The translations under genes and the position numbers were made by a program. A stretch of 64,000 nt of DNA, from contig NZ_JAJKFV010000001.1 in the NCBI RefSeq assembly GCF_020966775.1, forward strand, positions 104,729-168,728, given 5' to 3'. Below, piece after piece: positions 22,138 through 32,027 of this stretch (position 1 is its first letter; every line of letters starts with the position of its first letter). Source of the stretch: Rhodopirellula halodulae (GTDB lineage: Bacteria; Planctomycetota; Planctomycetia; Pirellulales; Pirellulaceae). The notes beneath the pieces are model-generated. The model ran no database searches. It had not been told where the DNA came from and saw only the letters and a program-made list of their open reading frames with translations.

Positions 22138-23217
22138 TCAGTTAAAATCCAATTGCGGTAGCAACGCGTGCATTCGAGTTTCGGCAATCGTCAGTTCACG
22201 GACTGATTCGGCGGGCAGTTTCTTGGAAAGTACTGGCAGCTCGCCCGTCTCGAGTGCTGCGATCAATCCTGGGTGAATGTAGCTCGAACGGCAGACCGCT
22301 TTGGTGTTGCCCAGTGATTTCGCGACGCGGCAGATCACTTCGCTAACCGTCTTCTTCAGCGAACGTTTCGCGTCCTCGCCGAGCAGACGCTCACCTTCTT
22401 CCAATGCGATCACGCTGCCCCACCAAGTGCGGAAGTCTTTCGCCGTGACGGTTTCCCCGGTCGCCTCGTACAGGTATTCGTTGACGTCGCCGGATGTGAT
22501 TCCATGAGCGACATCGAGATCGTCGAGATATTGGAACAAGAACTGTCCCTCGATCTCTTCGCATTGCTCGATCACGTGGGCGACTTTGGCGTCGGAAAAT
22601 TCAACGTGCCGCGTTTGATGGCTTTTGCCGGGGAAGTCCAAGACGATCCGGGTGCGGTCGATCTCAACATGATCGGCTAGCAACGTCGTTGCCCCATGGG
22701 CTCCGTTCGTTTTCGCGTAGGCACGATTGCCCACTCGCAATTGCCCTTTGTCCAACAGTCGCACCACCGCGGCCAACACGCGATCACGCGAAAGTAATGG
22801 TTCGTTGAGATCACGCCTCAACCTGCGCCGCAATCGCGGCAACCGTTCACCAAAAAGGGACATGCGATCGAACTTGGTCATCGCACTGACCATGAGCCAA
22901 CGTTCGTGATAGATGTATTGCCGACGCCCCGCATCGTCGACGCCGGAGGCTTGGATGTGACCTCGAGGATCCCGACTGATGAAGACATCATTCCACGCGG
23001 GCGGGATCACCAGCGATTCAATCCGTTCGCGAGTTTTTTCGTTGGTGACTGTTTGCCCACTGGCGTCCAGGTAGGTAAATCCTCGTCCGCAACGTCGACG
23101 TGTGTAGCCCTGGTCCGCCGCGTTGACATAGACCAATCCCGCTTTCGCGGCCCTGCGACGGCCCGGCCTTTTCGCGGGCTGCAGCGTGCCTGCGGGTTGC
23201 AAAACGGTAGTGCTCAT
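22138..23217 (-). CDS. DNA topoisomerase IB (poxvirus/bacterial type)
   Basis: Relaxes supercoils through a 3'-phosphotyrosyl intermediate. From ATG 23217 the protein is 359 aa, typical of bacterial TopIB. Visible are the N-terminal GRGFTYLDASGQ and IPPAWNDVFIS, catalytic Arg in LRVGNRAYA, a second in TAKDFRTWWGS and the active Tyr313 in CRSSYIHP. The frame is open to 23385 but that extension is unlike the family. No DNA-repair partner is adjacent. Confidence 0.93.
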   Translation of the reverse strand: MSTTVLQPAGTLQPAKRPGRRRAAKAGLVYVNAADQGYTRRRCGRGFTYLDASGQTVTNEKTRERIESLVIPPAWNDVFISRDPRGHIQASGVDDAGRRQYIYHERWLMVSAMTKFDRMSLFGERLPRLRRRLRRDLNEPLLSRDRVLAAVVRLLDKGQLRVGNRAYAKTNGAHGATTLLADHVEIDRTRIVLDFPGKSHQTRHVEFSDAKVAHVIEQCEEIEGQFLFQYLDDLDVAHGITSGDVNEYLYEATGETVTAKDFRTWWGSVIALEEGERLLGEDAKRSLKKTVSEVICRVAKSLGNTKAVCRSSYIHPGLIAALETGELPVLSKKLPAESVRELTIAETRMHALLPQLDFN

Positions 23218-23415
23218 TGGCGATGAAAGCGACGATGAGTGAAGACGAACGAGAATGAGACGAAGGAAATTGAACCGACCGGGCAAACGCAAATACCGGG
23301 CCGGAAATTCCTCGCCGACGTCTCGGCACGTACGAAAACGGATGTATTCAAATGAATCGCAAAGAAATTTCAGATTCGTTGTCACCTTCGCTCGTACGTG
23401 ACTATCTCAAGGTGT

Positions 23416-23970
23416 ATGGCAGACTCTCCAGCAATAATCGAAGACGACGAGATGGTGGCGTTGATCGCGAAGCACCAACCGATGCTGCGTGCGGTCATCC
23501 GAAGCATGGTTCCGGGATACGTTCCCGGGCACAGCGACGGCGATGACGTTTTGCAAGAAACCAACATGGTTCTGTGGCAAAAACGTGACACGTTCGCACC
23601 GGGGTCTAGCTTCCCTGCCTGGGCCGCCACGGTCGCTCGCCTGCAGGTCATGGCGTGGCGGAAACGTAGCGCGACGCATCGAGCGATGACATTGGACGAC
23701 GACGCTTTGATCGACGAAATCGCGTCCCGAGCCGCGGATTTGGCCGACGACATGGACCAGCGTCGTGAGGCGTTGCAGCATTGCTTGGCGGGTTTGACCG
23801 ATGAACAACGTGAGTTGGTTCAGCAACGTTATTTCAGCAAGGACTCGCTGGTGGATTTCGCCGCCCAGCGAGGGCTGACTTATCCGACACTCAAGAAAAC
23901 GCTCGAGCGGGTACGAACACGGTTGCGAAAGTGTGTTCGCTTGCGTCTGACCGCGGAGGCTTCCTCATGA
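23416..23970 (+). CDS. ECF sigma factor
   Basis: About 184 aa RNA polymerase sigma factor of the planctomycete ECF type. Region 2 spans about MLRAVIRSMVPGY...DDVLQETNMVLWQK, and region 4 spans EQRELVQQRYFSKDSL...LTYPTLKKTLERVRTRLRKCV. The stop overlaps the FecR-type gene by 4 bp (ATGA), so the two are co-translated. This pair stands directly before the PSCyt/PSD1-DUF1501 genes and probably controls them. An alternative GTG start lies at 23398. Confidence 0.9.
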   Translation: MADSPAIIEDDEMVALIAKHQPMLRAVIRSMVPGYVPGHSDGDDVLQETNMVLWQKRDTFAPGSSFPAWAATVARLQVMAWRKRSATHRAMTLDDDALIDEIASRAADLADDMDQRREALQHCLAGLTDEQRELVQQRYFSKDSLVDFAAQRGLTYPTLKKTLERVRTRLRKCVRLRLTAEASS

Positions 23971-25379
23971 CAACACCGAATTGGGAATCGCTGCTCAGCC
24001 GTGTTCAAGACGGCGAGTTGTCGTTGGAAGAGAAACGTGAACTCGAACGACTGCTCCGCGAAGACGAGGTTTCGCTGGATCAGTATCTCGACGCGATGAC
24101 GCTCGATGTGTTGTTACAAGAACACCATGATGAGGAGTCCATCGCGAAACCATTGGCGCATCTGGCTGACCAAGCGACCGAGACAGGCGCCTGGCGGACT
24201 GCGGTGTTGGCAATCGCCGCTTCATTGATCTTTGTCGCAGGTTGGTGGACGGTGCAAACCAGCGATTCTCCGTCATCGAGTCGAGCGGGACGCGTTGTGA
24301 CGGGGCCACGGGTTGTATTGGCAAAGGGACAAAACGCCGAGTTCGAGATGCCCAGCGGTGTGCAGGTTCGGCTGCGTGGACCGGCCGCGTATCAAACGCT
24401 AGGGGACAACCAACTTTCGTTGACATCCGGATTGTTAACCGCGAACGTTCCGCCGCAGGCGACCGGGTTTCGAGTCGTCACGCCCAACGGTGACGTCGTC
24501 GATCATGGAACCGAGATCGGTGTGATGGTCGATGAACTGCAAACTGAGTTGCACGTGTTCGAAGGACAGGCGGAAGTCGTGCTGCCGCTCGATGGTGTTT
24601 CCTCGATGGTCGGTGCCAGCGAAGCGGTTCGCGTGAATCATCCGAATAATGCCGGCTATGAGCCAATCTCGATTCGACCAACCTTGTTTGGCAAACCGAT
24701 CAAGACCGCTTCCTCGAGAATTCGATTTGATTTCGATTCGCAGGACGACGCTTGGACGCAAACGCAAACCGGTGTTTTTGCAGATCGTGGTGACGATCCC
24801 GCGAACGAATTGACTGCTGGACAGAGCCGGTACGAGATGCTGGTCGGTTTTATGAAATTGCCCGCCGCTGAAGACAAGGTCGGATCGTTCCACGACAGCC
24901 CGTTGCAGTTTGCTCCGCAATCGGGCGAAGGGCGCGTGTTGCCACTGCCGTTTCACTTTCGCGATTCGATGTCGAGCCTGCGTTTGACGTCGCCTCCGTT
25001 TCGGCTGAACTCAACTGACGGACCGATCACCGCGTTCATCACCGGTGGTCGTGGGCAAGCTGAAACGCCGCCCGACTTTGTGCATGAGTTGCCCGAACAA
25101 GCGGACGGAAAAGGCTTCCTCGGATTGGCACTCCGCCGCGTTCGCGATGGCCGCTACCTGTGCAGCGTTCGCCGTCGACCAGGAAACTTCTACGAGTGGG
25201 CACCGGTCGAGATTTCTGAGTCAACACTCGCCAAGGCAACCGAAGGTGACGCCGCCGATGAAGTCTACGTGTTGGATTTGATCGACACGTATCAAGACCC
25301 AAGATGGAGTTGGATCGGTTTGGACACGGTGTCCATTCCTGGTCGTTTATTGCCTAGCCGCACAACCGACGAACAGTAA
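23967..25379 (+). CDS. FecR-domain membrane protein, probable sigma regulator
   Basis: 470 aa. N-terminal cytoplasmic helical part (WESLLSRVQDGELSLEEKRELERLLREDE), one membrane span near TAVLAIAASLIFVAGWW (residues about 80-100) and a FecR-like periplasmic domain (VTGPRVVLAKGQNAEFEMPSG, VVTPNGDVVDHGTEIGV, VFEGQAEV). The C-terminal half is a beta-rich region without a name I know. In planctomycetes such proteins accompany ECF factors as transmembrane regulators. Starts in the ATGA overlap with the sigma gene. Confidence 0.85.
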   Translation: MTTPNWESLLSRVQDGELSLEEKRELERLLREDEVSLDQYLDAMTLDVLLQEHHDEESIAKPLAHLADQATETGAWRTAVLAIAASLIFVAGWWTVQTSDSPSSSRAGRVVTGPRVVLAKGQNAEFEMPSGVQVRLRGPAAYQTLGDNQLSLTSGLLTANVPPQATGFRVVTPNGDVVDHGTEIGVMVDELQTELHVFEGQAEVVLPLDGVSSMVGASEAVRVNHPNNAGYEPISIRPTLFGKPIKTASSRIRFDFDSQDDAWTQTQTGVFADRGDDPANELTAGQSRYEMLVGFMKLPAAEDKVGSFHDSPLQFAPQSGEGRVLPLPFHFRDSMSSLRLTSPPFRLNSTDGPITAFITGGRGQAETPPDFVHELPEQADGKGFLGLALRRVRDGRYLCSVRRRPGNFYEWAPVEISESTLAKATEGDAADEVYVLDLIDTYQDPRWSWIGLDTVSIPGRLLPSRTTDEQ

Positions 25380-25397
25380 CTCGACGCTCGAGGAACG

Positions 25398-27734
25398 ATG
25401 CGAATTCAGGATTTGAAAACGATACCGATGTGCTATGCCCGTATGACCCGGCGGATGGTTTGCTTCCTCGCCGTGGTTGTCTGCTGGCATGGGACTTCCG
25501 ATGTGGTGGCCGAGACACAAATTGATTTTGGCGTGGATGTTCTGCCAATTCTCTCGGACGCGTGTTTTCATTGTCATGGGCCAGACGAGAACACTCGCGA
25601 AGCGGGCCTTCGTTTGGACACGCAGGACGACTTGCTGTCGATGGTGTCGGCTGGTGATCCGGACGATAGCTACTTGATCCAGCGGATCGTTGCGGAGGAT
25701 CCCGAGGAGCAGATGCCTCCCGCCGATAGCCATCGGCAATTGAAGCCGGCCGAGAAACAAGTGCTGGTTGAATGGGTGAAGCAAGGTGCGAGCTGGTCAG
25801 GCCATTGGGCGTTTGAACCAATCGAGAAGCCTAAACTTCCGGGCGTCGATGGCGATTGGGGACGTAACGAGATCGATTCATTCGTCCAGGCAAAGTTGAT
25901 TGAGAAGTCATTGACGCCTTCGCCCGACGCGGACGGACGAACGTTGCTTCGCCGGGTTGCTTTGGATGTGACCGGATTACCACCGCGCGCCGACGTCGCG
26001 GAAGAGTTTTTGAAAGCCGCCGAACACGACCTCGACGCGGCCTACGAAACGTTGGTGGACACACTGCTTGCATCGCCCGACTATGGCGAACGCATGGCAT
26101 CGGTGTGGATGGAGGTGGCTCGGTTCTCCGAAAGCGACGGGTATCAACTCGATCAAGTCCGTACGCAGTACCCGTGGAGAGATTGGGTGATTCGGGCGTT
26201 CAACGACAACATGCCCTACGACCAATTTGTGTTGGAACAAACTGCCGGAGATCTACTGCCCGGCGCGACCGAAGAGCAAATCATCGCGACGGGATTCAAC
26301 AGGAATCACGTGCTCAATGGCGAAGGCGGCGTGGACCCCAATGAAACTCGGATCGAAGTCGTCGCTGACCGAACCGAAACAACCGCGACGGCGTTTTTGG
26401 GACTGACAATCGGTTGTTGTCGCTGTCACGATCACAAGTTTGATCCGTTGAGCCAAGAAGACTACTTCCGGTTTTTCGCGTACTTCAACAACGTCGATGA
26501 ATCGGGCAAGGCCGGACACAACGCCAACCCGTTCTTGGAACTCGAGGTGTCGCCGGAGGATCGTAAACAAGCCGAACGATACCAAGCCAACACGAAACAT
26601 CACCACATTCGTTTCCCAGAAGGCAACAAGATCCGAGTCGCGGTTTTGAAGGATCGTTCGGGCGAGCCACGCAAGACATTCATCTTGAATCGAGGTGCCT
26701 GGGATCAGCCGACGCGTGAGGTGACGCCCGCACCGCCGGCTTCGTTGCCCTCGCCGGATGGCCTGCCGCCCAATCGACTGGGACTGGCCCGTTGGATGAT
26801 CGACGACAGCAATCCGTTGACCGCACGCGTGGCCGTGAATCGGTACTGGGAACTGTTCTTCGGCCGCGGCATCGTCACGACCCAAGAGGACTTCGGCGTG
26901 CAGAGTGCTCGACCGAGCCATCCGCGATTGTTGGATTGGTTGGCCGCCGACTTTCGTGAAAACGGATGGAATGTCAAACGCCTGATCAAACAGATCGTCA
27001 CATCCTCCACCTATCGGCAGTCTTCCGTTTGCAACGAGAAAACTCGCACGATCGATCCCGACAATGTTTGGTTGGCTCGCGGTGCTCGGTTTCGTCAACC
27101 ATCGTGGATGCTGCGGGATCAAGCCCTGGCGGTCTCGGGCTTGCTGAGTCCTGACATGTTTGGACCCTCGGTGCGGCCCTACCAGCCTGAGAACATTTGG
27201 TTCACGCCGACGGCGGGCAAAATTCGCTACGAAGCCGATTCGGGTGACGAGCTTTATCGAAAGAGCCTGTACACGTTTTGGCGACGCACGACTGGCCCCG
27301 CCAACATGTTTGACGCAAGTCCACGACGGGTTTGTGAAGTCAACGTGAGGCGAACAAACACGCCGCTGCACGCCTTGGTGACGCTCAACGACGTGACGTT
27401 TGTCGAAGCCGCCCGGGTGTTGGCTGACTGTATTTTGGACTCACTGGATTGGAACGGCGAAGACCGATCGCATAGTCGGGCGTGGATCGATGCGGCATTG
27501 AACGAGGTTTCAGAACGTGTGTTGTTGCGAGACCTCGACGGGGCCGAACGCGAAATGCTGAGTTCGTTTGTCGCGGAAACGATCGAGCACTATCAAACAC
27601 ATCCTGAGCAAGCCGAGGTGTTGCTGAGTTTTGGCGAAGCTCCACGCGGGGGCCACGACGCCGCGATCCACGCTGCTCTGACGAACGCCGTGTTGCTGAT
27701 CATGAACACCGACGAGTCGCTCAGCCATTTTTGA
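25398..27734 (+). CDS. PSCyt1/DUF1549/DUF1553 exported protein
   Basis: 778 aa. After a signal-peptide-like start ([11 protein letters not shown]) comes a planctomycete cytochrome c domain with haem motif CFHCH (residues 56-60) and [13 protein letters not shown]1549 ([59 protein letters not shown]) follows, then DUF1553 ([61 protein letters not shown]). The stretch between the two DUFs is short, which explains the length below the common 900-1100 aa. Biochemical role unknown; it nearly always pairs with a DUF1501 protein, as here. Confidence 0.92.
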   Translation: MRIQDLKTIPMCYARMTRRMVCFLAVVVCWHGTSDVVAETQIDFGVDVLPILSDACFHCHGPDENTREAGLRLDTQDDLLSMVSAGDPDDSYLIQRIVAEDPEEQMPPADSHRQLKPAEKQVLVEWVKQGASWSGHWAFEPIEKPKLPGVDGDWGRNEIDSFVQAKLIEKSLTPSPDADGRTLLRRVALDVTGLPPRADVAEEFLKAAEHDLDAAYETLVDTLLASPDYGERMASVWMEVARFSESDGYQLDQVRTQYPWRDWVIRAFNDNMPYDQFVLEQTAGDLLPGATEEQIIATGFNRNHVLNGEGGVDPNETRIEVVADRTETTATAFLGLTIGCCRCHDHKFDPLSQEDYFRFFAYFNNVDESGKAGHNANPFLELEVSPEDRKQAERYQANTKHHHIRFPEGNKIRVAVLKDRSGEPRKTFILNRGAWDQPTREVTPAPPASLPSPDGLPPNRLGLARWMIDDSNPLTARVAVNRYWELFFGRGIVTTQEDFGVQSARPSHPRLLDWLAADFRENGWNVKRLIKQIVTSSTYRQSSVCNEKTRTIDPDNVWLARGARFRQPSWMLRDQALAVSGLLSPDMFGPSVRPYQPENIWFTPTAGKIRYEADSGDELYRKSLYTFWRRTTGPANMFDASPRRVCEVNVRRTNTPLHALVTLNDVTFVEAARVLADCILDSLDWNGEDRSHSRAWIDAALNEVSERVLLRDLDGAEREMLSSFVAETIEHYQTHPEQAEVLLSFGEAPRGGHDAAIHAALTNAVLLIMNTDESLSHF

Positions 27735-27782
27735 CGACGTCCCCGCGTGTATCTGAAAACGAACTCGATTTTCAATAAAACC

Positions 27783-29216
27783 ATGTCGAATCCATCTCTC
27801 ACAAATTCCTTCTACCTTTCGCGGCGACACTTTCTCGGTGCCACACAGCTTGGCATCGGCGCAGCGGCGTTGGCTCGGATAGGGCTGGGCGGATCCGTAT
27901 TCGCCGAGGGCTCGTCCGGCGGCAGCCATTTCCCTGCCAAAGCCAAACGTATCATTCACTTGACGATGTCTGGTGCGCCGTCGCAGATCGAAACGTTTGA
28001 CCACAAACCGCAACTCGAACGTTTCAACGGCACGGAACTGCCGGATTCGATCCGAATGGGCCAACGCGTCACCGGGATGACCGCGAATCAAAAGCAGATC
28101 GTTCACGGCAGTCTGCACAAGTTCCAACCGTACGGGCAATCTGGCGTGATGTTGAGCGAGCATCTGCCGCACACGGGATCGATTATCGATGATCTTTGTT
28201 TGGTCAAGTCGATGTCGACCGACCAAATCAATCATGCACCGGCGATGACGTTCATGCTGACCGGTCATCAAATTCCCGGCCGACCGAGCATGGGAGCTTG
28301 GTTGACTTATGGACTTGGCAGCATGAATGAGGATCTGCCCGGTTTTGTGGTGCTCGCGTCCAAAGTCGACAATGCGGCGGGCCAACCGCTCTACGATTAC
28401 TACTGGGGTCCAGGCTTCTTGCCGAGCAAACACCAGGGCGTGATGTTGCGGTCTGAAAAAGACGCCGTGTTGTACTTGAACAATCCGCCAGGGATCCCGC
28501 GCGAGGTGCGGCGGGGCATGTTGGATCGGCTAAAGGAGATGAATGCGATCCAGTACGACGCGTTTGGTGATCCGGAGATCCAGACGCGGATCGCTCAGTA
28601 CGAATTGGCCTATCGGATGCAGCAATCGGTTCCTGAGCTAACGGATTTGTCAGAAGAAACCGACGAAACGTTTGAGCTGTACGGTCCCGATTCGCGAAAG
28701 CCGGGCAGCTTTGCGGCGAACTGTCTGCTCGCCCGTCGTTTGGCCGAACGTGGCGTGCGACACATTCAATTGTTCCATCCGGGTTGGGATCACCACAGTT
28801 CGATTGATTCCAAGCTGAAGGAATACTGCCGGGCCACCGATCAAGCCAGCGCGGCACTGGTCAAGGATCTGAAACGCCGAGGCATGTTGGACGACACGTT
28901 GGTGATTTGGGGTGGTGAGTTCGGACGCAGTCCCGTCATTCAAGGCGAGATCGGGAAGCCGAACGCAGGCCGCGACCATCATCCGCGATGTTTCAGCATG
29001 TGGATGGCCGGCGGTGGAGTGAAGCCGGGAGTGTATGGTGAAACGGATGACTTCTCATTCAATGTGGTCTCTGACCGCATTCACATCCATGACTTGCAGG
29101 CCACCGTGTTGCACTTGATGGGAATCGATCACGAGCGGCTGACGTTCCGGCATCAGGGCCGCGCGTTCCGGCTGACGGATGTCCACGGTGAAGTGGCGCA
29201 CAAGATTCTCGCTTGA
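27783..29216 (+). CDS. Tat-exported DUF1501 protein
   Basis: 477 aa. The N-terminus has a twin-arginine signal (LSRRHFLGATQLGIGAAALARIG). DUF1501 proteins are distantly sulfatase or alkaline-phosphatase-like. Readable features are IHLTMSGAPSQIETFDHKP, HAPAMTFMLTGHQIPGRPSMGAW, HPGWDHHSS, GGEFGRSPVIQG and AGRDHHPRCFSMWMAGGGV. It follows its usual PSD1 partner after 48 bp, and the two probably act together outside the cytoplasm. Start ATG 27783 places the RR motif near residue 14; an upstream ATG at 27747 is less likely. Confidence 0.92.
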   Translation: MSNPSLTNSFYLSRRHFLGATQLGIGAAALARIGLGGSVFAEGSSGGSHFPAKAKRIIHLTMSGAPSQIETFDHKPQLERFNGTELPDSIRMGQRVTGMTANQKQIVHGSLHKFQPYGQSGVMLSEHLPHTGSIIDDLCLVKSMSTDQINHAPAMTFMLTGHQIPGRPSMGAWLTYGLGSMNEDLPGFVVLASKVDNAAGQPLYDYYWGPGFLPSKHQGVMLRSEKDAVLYLNNPPGIPREVRRGMLDRLKEMNAIQYDAFGDPEIQTRIAQYELAYRMQQSVPELTDLSEETDETFELYGPDSRKPGSFAANCLLARRLAERGVRHIQLFHPGWDHHSSIDSKLKEYCRATDQASAALVKDLKRRGMLDDTLVIWGGEFGRSPVIQGEIGKPNAGRDHHPRCFSMWMAGGGVKPGVYGETDDFSFNVVSDRIHIHDLQATVLHLMGIDHERLTFRHQGRAFRLTDVHGEVAHKILA

Positions 29217-29231
29217 TCGAAACTCAGTTGT

Positions 29232-30113
29232 TCAAAAACTTTTGGTGCGGCACTCGTTACGAAAGCGACTGGGGGTGGTGCCGGTGACCTCTTTGAAAGC
29301 TCGGTTGAAACGGCTGAGCGATTCAAAGCCCGATTCCCAGGCGATATGCACGATTTGTTCGTTGCTGGTGATGAGCAATCGTTGGGCTTCGGCCACGCGG
29401 TGACGTGTGATCAGGCTGTTGAGGGTGGTGCCGAAAGTTTTGCGAAACAGGGTGGCCGCATAGTCGGGATGCAGGTCCACACTGTCGGCGATGTCCTTGA
29501 TTAGCAAACGTGATTTGTAGTGGCGAGCAATGTAGCAAGCCATCAATTCCGCTTTCTTTAGATTCGGAGAATGCTGAACCGCATTTTTCGGTTCGTCACA
29601 GGTCGGTTGGTCGCCGTACACACTTGGGTTGCGTCGATGCGAATGAGCCAGACGCATCAAACGAGCCTTCAGTTCCAATCGCACGATGTCTTGCGAGTCC
29701 GTGCTTCCATCTTTCAGGTCGCGATGCCACTGAGCGAAAAGCGATTGATCCAGGTCAGCGTCGAACTGTTCGCAGTGATGTGAAATCACGTTGCCTGTGA
29801 TCAGTTGGGATTGGAAGTTCTCCGGCAATCCCCATTGCAGAAACATGCCGAAAGGAATTGTCACCACGTAGTAGTGCGAGACTTCGTTGAACTGGACGAT
29901 TTGATGGGGGACCGCTGCCCAAAATACGGACACGTTTTGGGCATCCACGGTCACACGTCGCCCGCCGATCAGATAGGTCAGCGTGCCTCGGTCAACAAAG
30001 TTGACTTCGATTTCATCGTGGCGATCGGGACGGGACATTCGCATCGGTTCCCAGATCTCGCAAGTGAAACCGTAGGGAGCGAAGTCCGGTCGATGACTGT
30101 CAAAATGCCTCAT
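29232..30113 (-). CDS. AraC-family transcriptional regulator
   Basis: 293 aa. An N-terminal cupin-like sensing domain (FVDRGTLTYLIGGRRVTVDAQNVSVFWAAVPHQ) is followed by two helix-turn-helix motifs (LLIKDIADSVDLHPDYAATLFRK and QIVHIAWESGFESLSRFNRAFKEVTGTTP in pieces). It is transcribed away from the dehydrogenase/rbs genes across a 129-bp gap, the usual arrangement for a pathway-specific sugar regulator. I infer that it controls that operon. Confidence 0.9.
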   Translation of the reverse strand: MRHFDSHRPDFAPYGFTCEIWEPMRMSRPDRHDEIEVNFVDRGTLTYLIGGRRVTVDAQNVSVFWAAVPHQIVQFNEVSHYYVVTIPFGMFLQWGLPENFQSQLITGNVISHHCEQFDADLDQSLFAQWHRDLKDGSTDSQDIVRLELKARLMRLAHSHRRNPSVYGDQPTCDEPKNAVQHSPNLKKAELMACYIARHYKSRLLIKDIADSVDLHPDYAATLFRKTFGTTLNSLITRHRVAEAQRLLITSNEQIVHIAWESGFESLSRFNRAFKEVTGTTPSRFRNECRTKSF

Positions 30114-30242
30114 GGCCTCAGGATAGTGTCAGCGGCAGCCGTAATCGAGGTAGAATGGGCTTTTATCTGCTGTAAACTTGCCTCCCTCGTCCACCAGCCT
30201 CGTTCGCGGAGTTGGGCTTATCGCACCGTTTGGAGCCAATCA
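30114..30242. promoter_or_regulatory. Divergent promoter region, AraC regulator and sugar operon
   Basis: 129 bp between the two divergent starts. TAGAAT at 30151-30156 could be a -10 box for the rightward operon, without a convincing -35. GGAG at 30232-30235 is the ribosome-binding site of the dehydrogenase. No clear AraC half-site pair was identified by eye. Confidence 0.4.
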
Positions 30243-31448
30243 ATGTCTCAAGTACTGGATTCTCAAAACGCCCAACAGCAAGCGGGCGCCCCGCCTCAAA
30301 CGGTTCGTGCTGTCGCGATGACGGCTCCCGGCCAGACAGAGATGCGGACGTATCCGTATCCGACGATGGACCACGATTCGGCAATTCTGAAGGTGGACAT
30401 GTCGGGGATCTGCGGTACGGATCGGCACATCTTCAAAGGCGAGGCAACGGAGCTTCGTGGCAAGTCGATCTACCCGTATGTCGGCGGTCATGAAGTCATC
30501 GGAACGATTGTCGAAATCGGTGGTAACGCCGCGAAGACGATGGACTATGACAAGCAGGTGCTGAAGGTCGGCGATCGAGTCGCGATCGCGGTGGAGGTGA
30601 ATTGTGGGCACTGTGTTTATTGCCGGAAGCACTACAACAACACGACATGTTTGAATCAGATTCAAGCTTACGGATTGCACCCCAACGCCGACACGCTTCC
30701 CTATCTGCGAGGTGGTTTCGCCGAATACATGTACATCCGGCCTGGGACCCACTTGTTCAAAGTTCCTGAAGAAATGCCAACCGACATCGCCGTGTTCGTC
30801 GAGGAGATGGCGGTCGCCTATCACTCGCTGGCTCGTGCGGCGGGGCCTTTTGCACCGGTCAATGAAGGCTTCGGTCCGGGAATGTCCGTGGCGGTGTTGG
30901 GCAATGGTCCACTTGGGATTCTTCACGGAATCATGGCCAGCATTCATGGTGCCGGTCTTCGCATCGCAACGGATCTATCTGAGTTGCGGTTGGGCAAAGC
31001 CAAGCACCTGTACGCCGACGTCACGCTCAATGCTGCGAAGATTTCAGAAGAAGAGCGGATCGCTCAGGTCAAAGACATGACGGACGGCGTTGGCCCAGAT
31101 CTAGTCATCGAATCCGCGGGTGAGCCGGAAGCCTTCATCGAGGCGTTGAAAATGGTTCGCAAGGGTGGCACGGTGATCGAAGTGGGGAATTGGGTTGATC
31201 TTGGCAAGCCTGTTGACTTGGATGTGATGCAGCACATCAGTTCCAAGAACCTGCACATTCATTCGGTATTTCATTGCGGCACCGATTGGCGTCCGGTTCT
31301 GAACATCCTGAACCAACAATCCGATCGCTACGACTTTCCGTCTTTGATCACACACCGTTTTGGCTTGGACGAGTTGGTGGAAAAGTTCGGCACGGTCACC
31401 GACTTCGACGAGTGTTGCAAGATTGAAGTGTTGCCCCACAAGAGCTGA
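30243..31448 (+). CDS. Zinc-dependent medium-chain dehydrogenase
   Basis: 401 aa MDR-type alcohol/polyol dehydrogenase. Catalytic zinc site: GICGTDRH and GGHEVIG. The structural-zinc lobe has CGHCVYCRKHYNNTTC. The Rossmann region is VAVLGNGPLGILHG, with acidic DLSELR, suggesting NAD use. First gene of the putative ribose operon, so it may oxidise or reduce a pentose or pentitol; the true substrate is open. Start ATG 30243 has GGAG seven bases upstream; open frame to the left reaches into the regulator on the other strand and is not coding. Confidence 0.88.
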   Translation: MSQVLDSQNAQQQAGAPPQTVRAVAMTAPGQTEMRTYPYPTMDHDSAILKVDMSGICGTDRHIFKGEATELRGKSIYPYVGGHEVIGTIVEIGGNAAKTMDYDKQVLKVGDRVAIAVEVNCGHCVYCRKHYNNTTCLNQIQAYGLHPNADTLPYLRGGFAEYMYIRPGTHLFKVPEEMPTDIAVFVEEMAVAYHSLARAAGPFAPVNEGFGPGMSVAVLGNGPLGILHGIMASIHGAGLRIATDLSELRLGKAKHLYADVTLNAAKISEEERIAQVKDMTDGVGPDLVIESAGEPEAFIEALKMVRKGGTVIEVGNWVDLGKPVDLDVMQHISSKNLHIHSVFHCGTDWRPVLNILNQQSDRYDFPSLITHRFGLDELVEKFGTVTDFDECCKIEVLPHKS

Positions 31449-31562
31449 CTCGACGGATCAGCGAGACCGCGTCGAGTGTGCGGGGCAGGCACTCGATGCG
31501 GTTTCTTCGCGTTTGCTCAGCCTACCTGTCATCGATGCAATATCTCGTTTTCTCAATCATTT

Positions 31563-31970
31563 ATGAAACGCAGTCGCCTGCTCAACAGTGAACTTAGCTA
31601 TGCGATCAGTCGCATTGGCCACACATCGTCGATCACGCTGTGTGATGCGGGGCTGCCCATTCCCAACGGTGTTCCTAGGATCGACTTGGCAATCGAAAAT
31701 GGATACCCATCGTTCATCCGAACATTGGATGCGATGCTCAGTGAGATGATGGTGGAAGAAATTGCCATTGCCGTTGAGATTCATCGTCACAACCCGAATG
31801 TCCACCAGCAGATGATGGAGTGTTTTTCCAAACACAAAATGCAAATTCGCGTCGTCGAGGTTGTTCACGAAGAGTTCAAGCGAATGACACGCGAGAGTGA
31901 AACGATTGTGCGAACCGGTGAATGCACACCTTACGCGAACGTTATCTTGAGGTCCGGTGTTGTCTTCTGA
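31563..31970 (+). CDS. rbsD: D-ribose pyranase
   Basis: 135 aa, usual size for RbsD, which interconverts beta-pyranose and furanose ribose so that ribokinase can use it. It matches the family along its length: LLNSELSYAISRIGHTSSI (catalytic His), CDAGLPIPNGVPRIDLA, VEIHRHNPNVH and the C-terminal RTGECTPYANVIL with active-site Tyr and Asn. This tail fits RbsD better than the related FucU mutarotase. Lies 114 bp after the dehydrogenase and 57 bp before the binding protein. Confidence 0.95.
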   Translation: MKRSRLLNSELSYAISRIGHTSSITLCDAGLPIPNGVPRIDLAIENGYPSFIRTLDAMLSEMMVEEIAIAVEIHRHNPNVHQQMMECFSKHKMQIRVVEVVHEEFKRMTRESETIVRTGECTPYANVILRSGVVF

Positions 31971-32027
31971 ACGCCGCGATTGACTTTCGCGACTGACTGC
32001 CAAACTCCTGCCCCACCAGGAATCCCC

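Noticed and set aside
31563..31970. FucU (fucose mutarotase) for the RbsD-type gene
   Set aside because: The N-terminal CDAGLPIP and C-terminal RTGECTPYANVIL match RbsD, and the gene sits among rbsB, rbsA, rbsC and rbsK.
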